Shown piece by piece: positions 29,300 through 37,966 of a DNA stretch of 64,000 nt (positions are counted from its first letter, which is position 1; every line of letters begins with the position of its first letter). Both the position numbers and the translations under genes were made by a program. Source of the stretch: Paraburkholderia panacisoli (lineage in GTDB: Bacteria > Pseudomonadota > Gammaproteobacteria > Burkholderiales > Burkholderiaceae); NCBI RefSeq assembly GCF_008369935.1, contig NZ_VTUZ01000003.1:186001-250000 (forward strand), read 5' to 3'. The notes under the pieces were generated by a model. The model saw only the letters and a program-made list of their open reading frames with translations. It was not told where the DNA came from and made no database searches.

Positions 29300-29320
29300 A
29301 AATGATTGCTTCGATCATTT
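29300..29320. promoter_or_regulatory. Inverted repeat AAATGAT-N7-ATCATTT, candidate DeoR operator
   Basis: Perfect 7-base arms with a 7-base spacer containing TTCG, ending 17 bases before the permease start and just before its ribosome-binding site. Protein bound here would block transcription or early elongation of the operon. It shares TTCGATCA with the repeat at 29156-29172. Confidence 0.45.
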
Positions 29321-29337
29321 CCAAACAGGAGACAATG

Positions 29338-30333
29338 ATGGCCCAGCTTCCTATCAAGCGCGCAATCGAACGCGTCCCGGGCGGGATGATGATCGTCCCG
29401 CTGCTGTTCGGCGCACTGATCGCCACCTTCTTGCCGGACACGCCGAAGTTTTTCGGCTCGTTCACGAATGCGCTGTTCACCGGCGCGTTGCCGATCCTCG
29501 CCGTGTTCTATGTGTGCATGGGCTCGTCGATCGATGTGAAGGCAACGCCTTATCTGCTCAAGAAGGGCGGGGCGCTGTTCGCGGCGAAGGTCGGGTCGGC
29601 GATTCTGGTGGGTGTCGTGCTGGGCCACTTTCTGGGTGAGCAGCCGGTTTCGTCCGGGCTGTTCGCGGGAATGTCGACGCTGGCGGTGGTCGCCGCGATG
29701 AACGACACGAACGGCGGCCTGTACATGGCGTTGATGGGTCAATATGGCAAGTCTGAAGACGTCGGCGCTTACACCATCATGTCGCTCGAATCAGGCCCGT
29801 TCCTTACGATGGTCACGCTCGGCGTGGCCGGGCTGTCGGCGTTTCCGTGGCAGACGCTGGTCGGCAGCATCCTGCCGCTCGCGGCCGGCATGCTGCTCGG
29901 CAATCTGGACCGTGAGATGCGCAATTTTCTCGGCCGCGCTGTGCCTGTGATGATTCCGTTCTTCGCGTTGGCGCTGGGCGCGAGCCTCGACCTGCACAAA
30001 GTTTGGCAGGCCGGCTTGCTCGGCATGGGCCTCGGCGTCGCGGTGGTGATCGTGACGGGCATCCCCCTGTATCTGACCGATCGACTGACCGGCGGCACGG
30101 GTGTCGCAGGCGTGGCGGCAGCCAACACGGCGGGCAACGGAGCGGCTGTGCCGGCGCTGATTGCAGCGGCCAACCCGGTCTATGCCGAGGCCGCGAAAAG
30201 CGCGACCTTGCTGGTCGCCTCGTGCGTCGTCGTGACTGCGATCGTGTCGCCGATCCTCACTGCGGCCGTCGCAAAGCGGGTTGGCAAGCATGCCGATGCC
30301 CGTCGCGCTGCCGCCCTGGAGGCGACCCGGTGA
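29338..30333 (+). CDS. 2-keto-3-deoxygluconate permease-family transporter (KdgT)
   Basis: A 331-residue inner-membrane transporter with about ten hydrophobic segments ([70 protein letters not shown]). This fits the KdgT family, which takes up 2-keto-3-deoxygluconate or related acid sugars with protons. CAGGAG lies six bases before this ATG; an ATG immediately upstream (29335) is the alternative start. It is the first gene of a three-gene operon and overlaps the kinase start by four bases. The likely substrate is a four-carbon acid sugar such as threonate, judged from the next two genes. Confidence 0.9.
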   Translation: MAQLPIKRAIERVPGGMMIVPLLFGALIATFLPDTPKFFGSFTNALFTGALPILAVFYVCMGSSIDVKATPYLLKKGGALFAAKVGSAILVGVVLGHFLGEQPVSSGLFAGMSTLAVVAAMNDTNGGLYMALMGQYGKSEDVGAYTIMSLESGPFLTMVTLGVAGLSAFPWQTLVGSILPLAAGMLLGNLDREMRNFLGRAVPVMIPFFALALGASLDLHKVWQAGLLGMGLGVAVVIVTGIPLYLTDRLTGGTGVAGVAAANTAGNGAAVPALIAAANPVYAEAAKSATLLVASCVVVTAIVSPILTAAVAKRVGKHADARRAAALEATR

Positions 30334-31673
30334 GCAACACGAGCATTCTGATCATCGCCGACGACCTGTCCGGCGCCGCCGACTGCGCGATCGCGTTCGC
30401 GGGTGCGGGACGCAGTACGGCGGTGACGCTGAACGCGTCGCGCGCGATGGGCGCGGCGCAGGTGATCGCGGTGGACACGGACACCCGCCGCATGCCGCCG
30501 GCCGAAGCCGCGCACCGCACTTGTGCCGCGTGGCTGGCGCAGCGCGGGTTGGGGCGGCGTCTGTACAAGAAAATCGATTCGACCTTGCGCGGTAACTGGG
30601 CTGCGGAAGTCGCCGCGTTGCAGCCGCTCGCGGGCCTCGCCATCGTCGCGACGGCCTTTCCCGCCACCGGGCGCACCGTGCGCGAGGGCCGCGTATTCGT
30701 GCGCGGCGTGCCGCTCGAAAACACGGAAACGTGGAAGCTCGAACACGCCGCGCATTGCGCAGACCTCAACGCGATGGTCGAGGCCGCCGGATTGCGCACC
30801 GCGGCTCTGGGTATCGACGCGCTGCGCGGCGATCCCGCGGCGTTGCGCGATGCCATTGCCGCGGTCGCGAAGAGCGGCGCGCAGGCGCTCATCGTCGATG
30901 CGGACACTGATGCGGATTTGCGGGCACTCGCGCAGGTGACGGCGTCGATGGACGAAGCCCTGTTCTGGGTCGGCTCAGGTGGTCTGGCTCGCGAACTGGC
31001 TTCGCTGAGCGACCTGTTCGATGTTGCCACGCAAGCCGCGCAAGACGTGCCGCTGGAGTCGCAGCAGCAGAGCAGCGCGATCCTGATTCTGGTGGGCAGC
31101 CTGTCGGCCGTCTCGGAACAGCAGTGCACCATGCTGCGCGAGCGAGCGGGCGTGGGTGAACTGATCGTGCCGCCGGTCGTGCTGCGTGCCGGCGAGCTTC
31201 ATCTGGAGTGGGCCGGCTGGCAAGCGCGCGTCGGCGCGCATCTGAGCGCGCACACCGACTTGCTGGTGCGAATCGGCCGCGACGATCTGTTCGATCCCGC
31301 CGAGGGCGCCCAATTGTCGGCGGCGCTCGCTTCGCTCGTCGCACCGTTTTTCACGCATCTGAGCGGCTTGATCGCGACTGGCGGCGAAACCGCGCGAGCC
31401 ATGCTCGGCACAGCCGGTATCGACAGCCTGCAACTGCTTTCGGAAATCGAGCCGGGGGTGGCGGTGGGCCGCCCGCACGGCAACCCGCGCCTCACCGTCG
31501 TCACCAAAGCCGGCGCCTTTGGCAGCGAGCATGCGCTATATGGCGCCTACCTTCATCTGCGCGGCACACCGGAGTCCGCTTACAGCGAGTCCGGATCGAC
31601 TCGCCCGAGCGGCACAACGACATCTTCGCCGGCGCGCGAAACGAACCAACGTCATTCAGGCAAAACATCATGA
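30330..31673 (+). CDS. dtnK: Four-carbon acid sugar kinase (DUF1537), D-threonate kinase-like
   Basis: A 447-residue two-domain kinase. The N-terminal substrate domain starts [20 protein letters not shown] and has [18 protein letters not shown]; the C-terminal nucleotide domain has [13 protein letters not shown] and [16 protein letters not shown]1537 enzymes phosphorylate four-carbon acid sugars such as D-threonate or D-erythronate. The GTG at 30330 overlaps the permease stop (GTGA) and has GGAGG before it. The stop overlaps the start of pdxA2 (ATGA). Kinase plus PdxA2 is the known D-threonate route to dihydroxyacetone phosphate; D-erythronate remains possible. A Ser/Thr-rich tail of about 30 residues looks unstructured. 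Confidence 0.88.
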   Translation: MSNTSILIIADDLSGAADCAIAFAGAGRSTAVTLNASRAMGAAQVIAVDTDTRRMPPAEAAHRTCAAWLAQRGLGRRLYKKIDSTLRGNWAAEVAALQPLAGLAIVATAFPATGRTVREGRVFVRGVPLENTETWKLEHAAHCADLNAMVEAAGLRTAALGIDALRGDPAALRDAIAAVAKSGAQALIVDADTDADLRALAQVTASMDEALFWVGSGGLARELASLSDLFDVATQAAQDVPLESQQQSSAILILVGSLSAVSEQQCTMLRERAGVGELIVPPVVLRAGELHLEWAGWQARVGAHLSAHTDLLVRIGRDDLFDPAEGAQLSAALASLVAPFFTHLSGLIATGGETARAMLGTAGIDSLQLLSEIEPGVAVGRPHGNPRLTVVTKAGAFGSEHALYGAYLHLRGTPESAYSESGSTRPSGTTTSSPARETNQRHSGKTS

Positions 31674-32671
31674 GCAACTATCTTCCAGTCATCGGCATCA
31701 CGATGGGCGACGCAGCGGGCGTGGGTCCGGAAATCGTCGTCAAGAGCTTGACGCACGAGTCCGTCTATCGGCAGTGCCGCCCGCTTGTCATCGGCGATGC
31801 GGCGCGCCTCGAGCAAGCCAACCGGATTGTCGGCGGCAGCACGAAAGTGCGCCGCATCGCGAAGCCGTCGGATGCGCACTATGAGCGGGGCACCATCGAC
31901 TGTATCGACCTCGCGCTGATTCCTGCGGACTTGCCGTTCGGCGTGCTGTCGGCGCTCGCGGGCGACGCCGCGTATCAGTACATCGCGCGCGCCGTCGAAC
32001 TCGCGAAGGCCGACGAGATCGATGCAATCTGCACGGCGCCGCTGAACAAGGAAGCGTTGCACGCGGGCGGTCACAAGTATCCCGGCCACACTGAAATGCT
32101 CGCGCATCTCACGGGCATCGAGGAGGTGTCGATGATGCTGGTCGCACCGAAACTGCGGGTGATTCACGTGACGACTCACATCGGCATTATCGATGCGATC
32201 CGCAAGATCGAACCGGGCCTCGTGCAACGCACGCTCGAGCGAGGTCATGCGACGCTGGTCAAAGCGGGCATTGCCAATCCACGCATCGCTGTGTGCGGCA
32301 TCAACCCGCATGCCGGTGAAAACGGCCTGTTCGGTTACGGCGAGGAAGAGGAAAAGATCGTTCCCGCCGTACAGGTCTTGCGCGAACGCGGCTGGGACAT
32401 CGAAGGGCCGCTGCCTGCCGATACGCTGTTCTTCCGTGCGGGACGCGGCGACTTCGATCTGGTGGTGGCGATGTACCACGACCAGGGCCATGGACCGGTC
32501 AAGGTGCTCGGCCTCGAAGCCGGCGTCAACGTGACGGTCGGCCTCGATGTGATTCGTACCTCGGTCGATCACGGCACGGCGTTCGATATCGCAGGCAAAG
32601 GCATCGCTGACGAACGCAGCCTGCTCGAAGCACTGCGCCAAGGCGCCGAACTCGCAACGCGCCGCGCGTGA
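31670..32671 (+). CDS. pdxA2: 4-phospho-D-threonate/erythronate dehydrogenase (PdxA2)
   Basis: A 333-residue PdxA-family oxidoreductase with PVIGITMGDAAGVGPEI at the N-terminus, metal-binding KYPGHTEMLAHL and GINPHAGENGLFGYGEEE, and MYHDQGHGPVKVLG. PdxA of vitamin B6 synthesis has the same fold. This copy is coupled to an acid-sugar kinase and a permease, the arrangement known for PdxA2, which oxidises and decarboxylates the 4-phosphate to dihydroxyacetone phosphate. Its ATG overlaps the kinase stop. The context argues strongly against a B6 role. Confidence 0.88.
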   Translation: MSNYLPVIGITMGDAAGVGPEIVVKSLTHESVYRQCRPLVIGDAARLEQANRIVGGSTKVRRIAKPSDAHYERGTIDCIDLALIPADLPFGVLSALAGDAAYQYIARAVELAKADEIDAICTAPLNKEALHAGGHKYPGHTEMLAHLTGIEEVSMMLVAPKLRVIHVTTHIGIIDAIRKIEPGLVQRTLERGHATLVKAGIANPRIAVCGINPHAGENGLFGYGEEEEKIVPAVQVLRERGWDIEGPLPADTLFFRAGRGDFDLVVAMYHDQGHGPVKVLGLEAGVNVTVGLDVIRTSVDHGTAFDIAGKGIADERSLLEALRQGAELATRRA

Positions 32672-32750
32672 CGCGGCTTGAAATGGATGTCGGTGCACGG
32701 TGCCGCCCGCTCGCGCGGCGTGACAGCGTGCCGTTAGGGCTGTAGCTGCA

Positions 32751-33359
32751 ATGTCTATGCACACACGACGTACTGAAGATTTTCGCGAAAGGCTACTCGA
32801 AGCGGGTGTCGCGCTGTTCGCCGAAACGGGTTATCACGGCACCGGCGTAAAAGACATCGTCGAGCGTGCCGGCGTGCCGAAGGGCTCGTTCTACAACTAC
32901 TTCGAGAGCAAAGAGACATTCGGCGCGGCGATCCTGCAGCACTACGCGCAGGAGCAGGCCGATGAATGGAATCAGTATTCGCGCGAAGCGGCGTCAGCTG
33001 ATCCGCTACTCGCGCTTCGCGGCATCTACGAGCGCATCGTAGCCGACTACGAAGACTGTGACGACCGCTGCGGTTGTCTGGTCGGCAACTTTGCGGGCGA
33101 GATTGCACAGTCGAGCGATCTGTGCCGGCTCGCTGCGCGCAGGACGGTCAATGAATGGCGTGTCGGCTGTGCCGATTATCTGCGTCGCGGCCAGGAATAC
33201 GGCTCCGTGCGGCGCGATATTTCGGCCGATGCCATGGCTGACCTTTTCTGGAACGCATGGGAAGGCAGCCTGCTGCGCATGAAGCTGGACGACTCGGTCG
33301 AGCCGCTGAAGGCTTGTGTGCATTCAATGTTCGATCTGTTTTTCAAATCCCCGCGGTAA
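32751..33359 (+). CDS. TetR/AcrR-family transcriptional regulator
   Basis: A 202-residue regulator with the TetR-type HTH at about 10-56 (FRERLLEAGVALFAETGYHG, VKDIVERAGVPKGSFYNYFESKETF). The ligand-binding part contains a Cys-containing segment (CDDRCGCLVGNF), reminiscent of reactive-electrophile sensors near yqhD-like genes. It precedes the alcohol dehydrogenase gene by about 100 bases on the same strand, and a near-perfect palindrome in that gap (33383-33401) is the likely operator. Electrophile or aldehyde sensing is an inference. Confidence 0.9.
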   Translation: MSMHTRRTEDFRERLLEAGVALFAETGYHGTGVKDIVERAGVPKGSFYNYFESKETFGAAILQHYAQEQADEWNQYSREAASADPLLALRGIYERIVADYEDCDDRCGCLVGNFAGEIAQSSDLCRLAARRTVNEWRVGCADYLRRGQEYGSVRRDISADAMADLFWNAWEGSLLRMKLDDSVEPLKACVHSMFDLFFKSPR

Positions 33360-33382
33360 CGGTCGTAGCTGGTCCGAACGGT

Positions 33383-33401
33383 GTCTGGTTTCGAACCGGA
33401 C
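33383..33401. promoter_or_regulatory. Near-palindrome GTCTGGTTTCGAACCGGAC, candidate TetR operator
   Basis: The arms GTCTGGTT and AACCGGAC match except at one position and flank a 3-base centre. The element lies between the TetR-family gene and the yqhD-like gene, about 58 bases before the latter's start, a usual place for a TetR operator controlling the downstream gene. Confidence 0.5.
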
Positions 33402-33458
33402 AACCGTTTATTCCGGTTTGAGACGACCGGTCATTTGAATGTAAGGAAGAGAGATTCA

Positions 33459-34613
33459 ATGCAGAACTTTACGTTTCAGAACCCCACACGAATCATTTTC
33501 GGCGAAGGCCAGATTGCCGCGCTCGATGCTCACGTCCCGCCCAACGCACGGGTGCTGATTACGTGCGGCGGCGGCAGCATCAAGAGCAACGGTGTGCTCG
33601 CGCAAGTGCAGGCGGCGCTCGGTGAGCGCGCGTGGCACGTGTTCGGCGGCATCGAGCCGAATCCCACTTACGAAACGCTGATGGAAGCGGTCGCGCTCGC
33701 CCGTGAGAAGAACATCGACTTTTTGCTGGCGGTGGGCGGCGGCTCGGTGATCGACGGAACGAAGTTCATTGCGGCGGCGATGAAGTTCGACGGCGAGCCT
33801 TGGGACATTCTGGCCAGGCAGGCGCCGGTGCGCGATGCGGTGCCGTTCGGCAGCGTGCTGACGCTGCCCGCGACCGGTTCGGAAATGAACAATGGCAGCG
33901 TCATCAGCTACCGCGCGAAGGGCGACAAGCTGTTCTTCACGAGTGACGCGACCTATCCGCTCTTCTCGGTGCTCGATCCGACCACGACGTATTCGTTGCC
34001 GCCGCGGCAGATCGCCAACGGCGTGGTCGATGCGTTCGTCCATATCGTCGAGCAATACCTGACCTACCCGGTCGATGCAAAGGTCCAGGACCGCTTTGCC
34101 GAAGGGCTGCTGATCACGCTGACCGAAGTCGGACCGCAAGCGCTTGCTGAGCCGCACAACTATGCGGTGCGCGCGAACCTGATGTGGACGGCGACGCTTG
34201 CGCTGAATGGCCTGATCGGCGCGGGCGTGCCGCAGGACTGGGCCACGCACATGCTGGGCCACGAGATCACCGCGTTGCACGGACTCGACCACGCGCAAAC
34301 GCTCGCGATCGTGCTGCCGGCCATGCTGAGTGTGCGCCGCGAGTCGAAGCGCGGGAAGTTGCTGCAGTACGCCGAACGCGTCTGGAACATCACCGAGGGC
34401 AGCGAGGACGAGCGTATCAGTGCGGCGATCACGGCGACCCGCGTGTTCTTCGAACGCATGTCGTTGGGAACCCGCTTGCGCGATTACCAGATTGGCGGGC
34501 AGTCGATCGGCACGCTGATCGCGAAGCTCGAAGAGCACGGGATGACGGCATTGGGCGAACACGGCGACGTGACGCTCGACGTGAGCCGTCAGGTCTATCA
34601 ATTTGCAGTCTGA
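33459..34613 (+). CDS. yqhD: YqhD-like iron-containing alcohol/aldehyde dehydrogenase
   Basis: A 384-residue group III alcohol dehydrogenase that reduces aldehydes with NADPH. It starts FTFQNPTRIIFGEGQIAALD and has the nucleotide motif VGGGSVIDGTKFI (about 95-107) and metal ligands in VVDAFVHIVEQY and HMLGHEITALHGLDHAQTLA. I chose the ATG at 33459 because the family start matches directly after it; a longer reading from 33381 would include the palindromic operator. It follows the TetR regulator and precedes a HIBADH-family reductase, suggesting a shared role in aldehyde or semialdehyde detoxification. Confidence 0.92.
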   Translation: MQNFTFQNPTRIIFGEGQIAALDAHVPPNARVLITCGGGSIKSNGVLAQVQAALGERAWHVFGGIEPNPTYETLMEAVALAREKNIDFLLAVGGGSVIDGTKFIAAAMKFDGEPWDILARQAPVRDAVPFGSVLTLPATGSEMNNGSVISYRAKGDKLFFTSDATYPLFSVLDPTTTYSLPPRQIANGVVDAFVHIVEQYLTYPVDAKVQDRFAEGLLITLTEVGPQALAEPHNYAVRANLMWTATLALNGLIGAGVPQDWATHMLGHEITALHGLDHAQTLAIVLPAMLSVRRESKRGKLLQYAERVWNITEGSEDERISAAITATRVFFERMSLGTRLRDYQIGGQSIGTLIAKLEEHGMTALGEHGDVTLDVSRQVYQFAV

Positions 34614-34617
34614 ACCG

Positions 34618-34635
34618 GCCGCGCATTCGCGCGGC
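34618..34635 (+). other. GC-rich hairpin between yqhD and the next reductase
   Basis: GCCGCGC-ATTC-GCGCGGC forms a perfect 7-bp stem with a 4-base loop, two bases after the yqhD stop codon. No T-run follows, so it is not a classic terminator. It may stabilise the upstream part of the transcript or reduce read-through. Confidence 0.35.
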
Positions 34636-34655
34636 TGATCATTTGGAGTGTCATT

Positions 34656-35558
34656 GTGAAAATTGGATTTGTAGGACTTGGCTCGATGGGCGCCGCGATT
34701 GCGAAGAACCTGATCGATGCCGGGCATGACGTGCAGGTTTTCAACCGGAGTCCGGCACGTGCCGAACCGTTGCGCGAAGCAGGGGCGAGCGTCGCGTCGA
34801 GTCCCGCGCAGGCGGCGCTGGGGGCCGACGTGGTGTTCACGATGGTGGCCGACGATGCCGCGCACGTCGCGGTCACGTTCGGCGAGGCGGGCATCGCCAC
34901 CACGCTGAAACCGGGTGCGCTGCACATCTCGATGAGCACCATCAGTGTGGCCACCGCGCAGGATCACACGGCGAAGTATCGTGAGGCGGGTCTTGCCTTC
35001 GTGTCCGCGCCGGTGTTCGGCCGGCCCGATGCCGCGGCGGCGCGCAAGCTGTTCATCATGGCGGCCGGAGCGGACGAGCACCTCAAGGTTGCCGTGCCGC
35101 TTCTGGAAACGCTTGGCCAGTCGGTGGGCATTGTCGGCGAGGATCCTTCGCAGGCCAACCTGGTGAAACTGATCGGCAATTTCATGCTGTCCGTGATCAT
35201 CGAAACGCTGGGCGAGGCGTGTGCCGTAGCGGGCAAGGCCGGCATCGATCCGATGCGTCTGGTCGAGCTGTTGACGAGCGCAAACTTCAACGCGCCGCCA
35301 TACAAGATCTACGGTCCGCTGATTGCGTCGCAGCAGTTTCAGCCGCCTGGCTTTTCGTTGCCGCTCGGTCAGAAGGATAACCGCCTGATGCTGGCAGCCG
35401 CTGAGGCACTTGGCGTTCCGCTGCCGCTCGCAAGTCTCGTGCACGACCGGTTCCTGACGGTGCGCTCGCAAGGGCTCGGCGCTGAGCATGACTGGTCGGC
35501 GGTAGCGCTTTGTGCGCTGTCCGATGCCGGCTTGAGCAAGGCGCTTCACGGCGGCTGA
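34656..35558 (+). CDS. 3-hydroxyisobutyrate dehydrogenase-family reductase (second copy)
   Basis: A 300-residue NAD(P)-dependent beta-hydroxyacid dehydrogenase, closest in style to glyoxylate/succinic semialdehyde reductases. It has GFVGLGSMG (about 4-12), SAPVFGRPDAAAARKL (about 116) and the Lys of NLVKLIGNF (about 168). The GTG at 34656 is preceded by TTTGGAGTG. It follows yqhD by 42 bases and is likely co-transcribed. It differs clearly from the copy at 24807 and seems not to be a recent duplicate. Confidence 0.9.
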   Translation: MKIGFVGLGSMGAAIAKNLIDAGHDVQVFNRSPARAEPLREAGASVASSPAQAALGADVVFTMVADDAAHVAVTFGEAGIATTLKPGALHISMSTISVATAQDHTAKYREAGLAFVSAPVFGRPDAAAARKLFIMAAGADEHLKVAVPLLETLGQSVGIVGEDPSQANLVKLIGNFMLSVIIETLGEACAVAGKAGIDPMRLVELLTSANFNAPPYKIYGPLIASQQFQPPGFSLPLGQKDNRLMLAAAEALGVPLPLASLVHDRFLTVRSQGLGAEHDWSAVALCALSDAGLSKALHGG

Positions 35559-35898
35559 GCACAATGAGCACGATGCCGCTCGTTATGAGCGGCATTCGAC
35601 GTGTCGCGTCTCCTTCCTTCAAGAATCGCCAAACTTCCGGTCGAGTGTTTCCTGGTTCATCAGTTATGCAAACGGATGGCGATCGAAAAACAAGCTCCTC
35701 AATCCGTCTCCGTCTGATCCAGGCTTTTCTACAAGTCGTCTCGGAGTTCAAATGTGGCTAAGCGCCGCAGTGCCGTTGCCATCGAGGTGAATGCGGCCCC
35801 GGCCATATCGCTATAGAATTGACGCGGCACAACCGTGAATGTCGATTATTCGCAAGCCAGTAGGGCCGTTTCGCAACTCTCTCTTCGATACACTCTCA
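35559..35898. other. Intergenic region, nothing recognised
   Basis: No credible gene or strong repeat is seen. Possible promoter space for the conserved protein that follows. Confidence 0.3.
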
Positions 35899-36426
35899 AT
35901 GTCCCATAGTACTCGCCGGCCCACGGGCCGCGCTTCTGTTGGTCGGCGTCACCTGAGCAAGGAGATGCTGCTCCCAATGACGAAGCAAGCTGTCGCCGAT
36001 ATCTCGCTCGCGAATCACCTTGCTCTTGCGGTCTGTCGCAAAGGGCAAGGGAATGTTCATCTGATCAATGAGCTGAACAGAGTCGTATATCTGACGTACT
36101 ACTTACAAGAAGCTGGATTCGGTGATGCGCCTGTCGATTTGTACCGACGTGCGGAGGCTGCATTGGATCAGGCTGCTGACAGGTCACAGCGTGACGGAGT
36201 GGGGCAGGTCAGCGCCGAGGCCGCATCCATGCTCGAAGAAATCCTGGCCATTCACGATCAGCAACTGACGGCGGCTGCGATCAGGCACGTGATCGAGGCC
36301 AATGCGCGGTTTTCGAGGTTCATCAAAAGCGACTTTCGTTCGCCAATTTCGAAAGACGCACAGACGACCGATCGCCGGGACGACATTCATCTCACCCTTT
36401 CCGCGGCCGCCAGCAGGTTGCAATAG
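35899..36426 (+). CDS. Conserved hypothetical protein (about 175 aa)
   Basis: A soluble, helix-rich protein of unknown function. A basic, Ser/Arg-rich N-terminus (MSHSTRRPTGRASVGRRHLS) precedes a compact helical region (about 35-140: TKQAVADISLANHLALAVCR, INELNRVVYLTYYLQEAGFG, EEILAIHDQQLTAAAIRHVI). It resembles uncharacterised proteins seen repeatedly in Burkholderia. The start is uncertain: ATG at 35899 is used, but ATGs at 35839, 35965 and 35977 are possible and none has an ideal binding site. It stands between the YqhD cluster and the efflux operon, pointing toward the latter's 3' end. Confidence 0.65.
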   Translation: MSHSTRRPTGRASVGRRHLSKEMLLPMTKQAVADISLANHLALAVCRKGQGNVHLINELNRVVYLTYYLQEAGFGDAPVDLYRRAEAALDQAADRSQRDGVGQVSAEAASMLEEILAIHDQQLTAAAIRHVIEANARFSRFIKSDFRSPISKDAQTTDRRDDIHLTLSAAASRLQ

Positions 36427-36496
36427 AACGGACGGGGAACGCGCTCCGAAGTAGTCAACATTCGGGGCCTGCCGTTCCCGCGCCGTGCAGATGTGC

Positions 36497-37966
36497 TCAG
36501 TTGGCGCTGCGTCCCGTTGCTGTCGCGACGAGTGCCGGCGCTGCAGCCGCTTGGGCGAGTTCATCGCTCGACCATCCACCGCCGAGCGCATGCAGGAGCT
36601 GCACATTCGCGCTCAGCTGGCGTGTCTGGATATCGAGCACGCTGCGTTGTGCGTCGAGTGCGACCGTCTGCGCCTGCACGACATCGAGGTAACCCACTAC
36701 GCCCTGGCGATATTGACGTAACGCGAGGTCGACCGAGTACCCGGCGGCGTTTGCTGCATCCCGCTGCTCGCCAAGCGCATTGCCGAGATACGACAGCAGC
36801 GCAAGGTTGTCTTCAACTTGCTGGAATGCAGACAGCACGACACTGCGATAACGATCTCCCGCTTCTTCGGTTGCCGCTTTGGCGGAATCGAGTTGCGCAC
36901 GACGGTACCCGCCGTCGAACACGTACTGCACGAGCTGCGGGCCGACCGCCCAGAACAGATTGGGCGCGCTAACCAGGCCGGCGTAGGCTGCGCTTTGCAC
37001 ACCACCCTGCAAGCTGAGCATGATGTCGGGGAAGTAGGCGGCCCGCGCGACGCCAATTTTTGCGTTGGCCTCGGCCACCCGGCGTTCCGCTGCAGCGACG
37101 TCGGGTCGTCGCTGCAGCAGCGTCGAGGGCAGGCCGGTCGGAATCGCCGGCAACGCGATGGCGGCGGTCTGGGGCGGCAGGCTGAATTCGGACGCGGAGG
37201 CGCCAACCAGGACCGCGATCGCGTGTTCGATCAGAGCCCGTTGCGCCAGGTTCTGTGACAGCTGCGACTTCGCCGACGACAGTTGCGTTTGCGCCCGGGA
37301 CACGTCGAGGCCCGACACGATCCCACTGTTGTGCAATGTTTGTGTGAGCTGCAGGGCCTTCGCATAGGCCACGACAGTCTCGTTCAACAGCTCGGATTGC
37401 TGGTCGAGGCCGCGCAAGCGAACGTAACTATCCGCCAGTTCGACCTGCAGGCTCAGCCTGACCGAGGCCAGATCGGCTTGGGTCGCCTGCGCCTCGTCCT
37501 TGCCGGCCACCACGGAGTCGCGCACGCGACCCCAGAGGTCGAGGTCGTAGTTGATTTCGCCACCAAGCGTGACGGAGTTGAAGTCGTTCGGGCCGCCCAC
37601 GCGCAATGGCCGGTTGTCGGACTGGCGCTCACGCAGCGGCTCGGCGCTCACGCTGACCGACGGGTACAGTCCCGACTCGACCTGCGCCACGAAAGCCTGC
37701 GCTTGCGCATAGTGCGCGTACGCCGCGCGCAAGTCGGTGTTGTTGGCCAGTAGCCGCGCTTCGAGATCGTCGAGCTGCGCGTCGCCATACATCTTCCACC
37801 AGCCGTTGCGGTCTATGCGGTCGGCGGGCTGTGCCGTGGTCCACGGCCCAAAGGTCTTGTATTGCGCAGCGACCGGCGTCGGCGGGACCTGATATTGCGG
37901 CGCGAGCGAGCAGGCGCAGAGCGCGACGACGCTCGCGAGAAGCGCCGGAAGTCCATACTTAACCAT
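36497..37966 (-). CDS. RND efflux outer-membrane lipoprotein (NodT/OprM family)
   Basis: A 489-residue TolC-like outer-membrane channel. A lipoprotein signal peptide (PALLASVVALCAC, lipobox LCAC) is followed by two OEP repeats (about 55-245 and 270-455) with YPSVSVSAEPLRERQSDNRP and RRPDVAAAERRVAEANAKIG. It exports substrates delivered by the RND pump. I chose the ATG at 37966 because it gives a clean signal peptide; a start at 37999 would add 11 basic residues. Its start overlaps the stop of the adaptor gene by 8 bases, so it is the last gene of the efflux operon. Confidence 0.93.
   Translation of the reverse strand: MVKYGLPALLASVVALCACSLAPQYQVPPTPVAAQYKTFGPWTTAQPADRIDRNGWWKMYGDAQLDDLEARLLANNTDLRAAYAHYAQAQAFVAQVESGLYPSVSVSAEPLRERQSDNRPLRVGGPNDFNSVTLGGEINYDLDLWGRVRDSVVAGKDEAQATQADLASVRLSLQVELADSYVRLRGLDQQSELLNETVVAYAKALQLTQTLHNSGIVSGLDVSRAQTQLSSAKSQLSQNLAQRALIEHAIAVLVGASASEFSLPPQTAAIALPAIPTGLPSTLLQRRPDVAAAERRVAEANAKIGVARAAYFPDIMLSLQGGVQSAAYAGLVSAPNLFWAVGPQLVQYVFDGGYRRAQLDSAKAATEEAGDRYRSVVLSAFQQVEDNLALLSYLGNALGEQRDAANAAGYSVDLALRQYRQGVVGYLDVVQAQTVALDAQRSVLDIQTRQLSANVQLLHALGGGWSSDELAQAAAAPALVATATGRSAN

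Noticed and set aside
31670..32671. PdxA of vitamin B6 biosynthesis
   Set aside because: Overlap with an acid-sugar kinase and a permease, plus the DeoR regulator, fits PdxA2 catabolism better than pyridoxine synthesis.
33456..35564. Minus-strand open frame of about 700 codons
   Set aside because: It runs antisense to yqhD and the HIBADH-family reductase, both with clear family motifs. Its translation is His/Arg-rich and low complexity, as expected for the reverse of GC-rich coding DNA.
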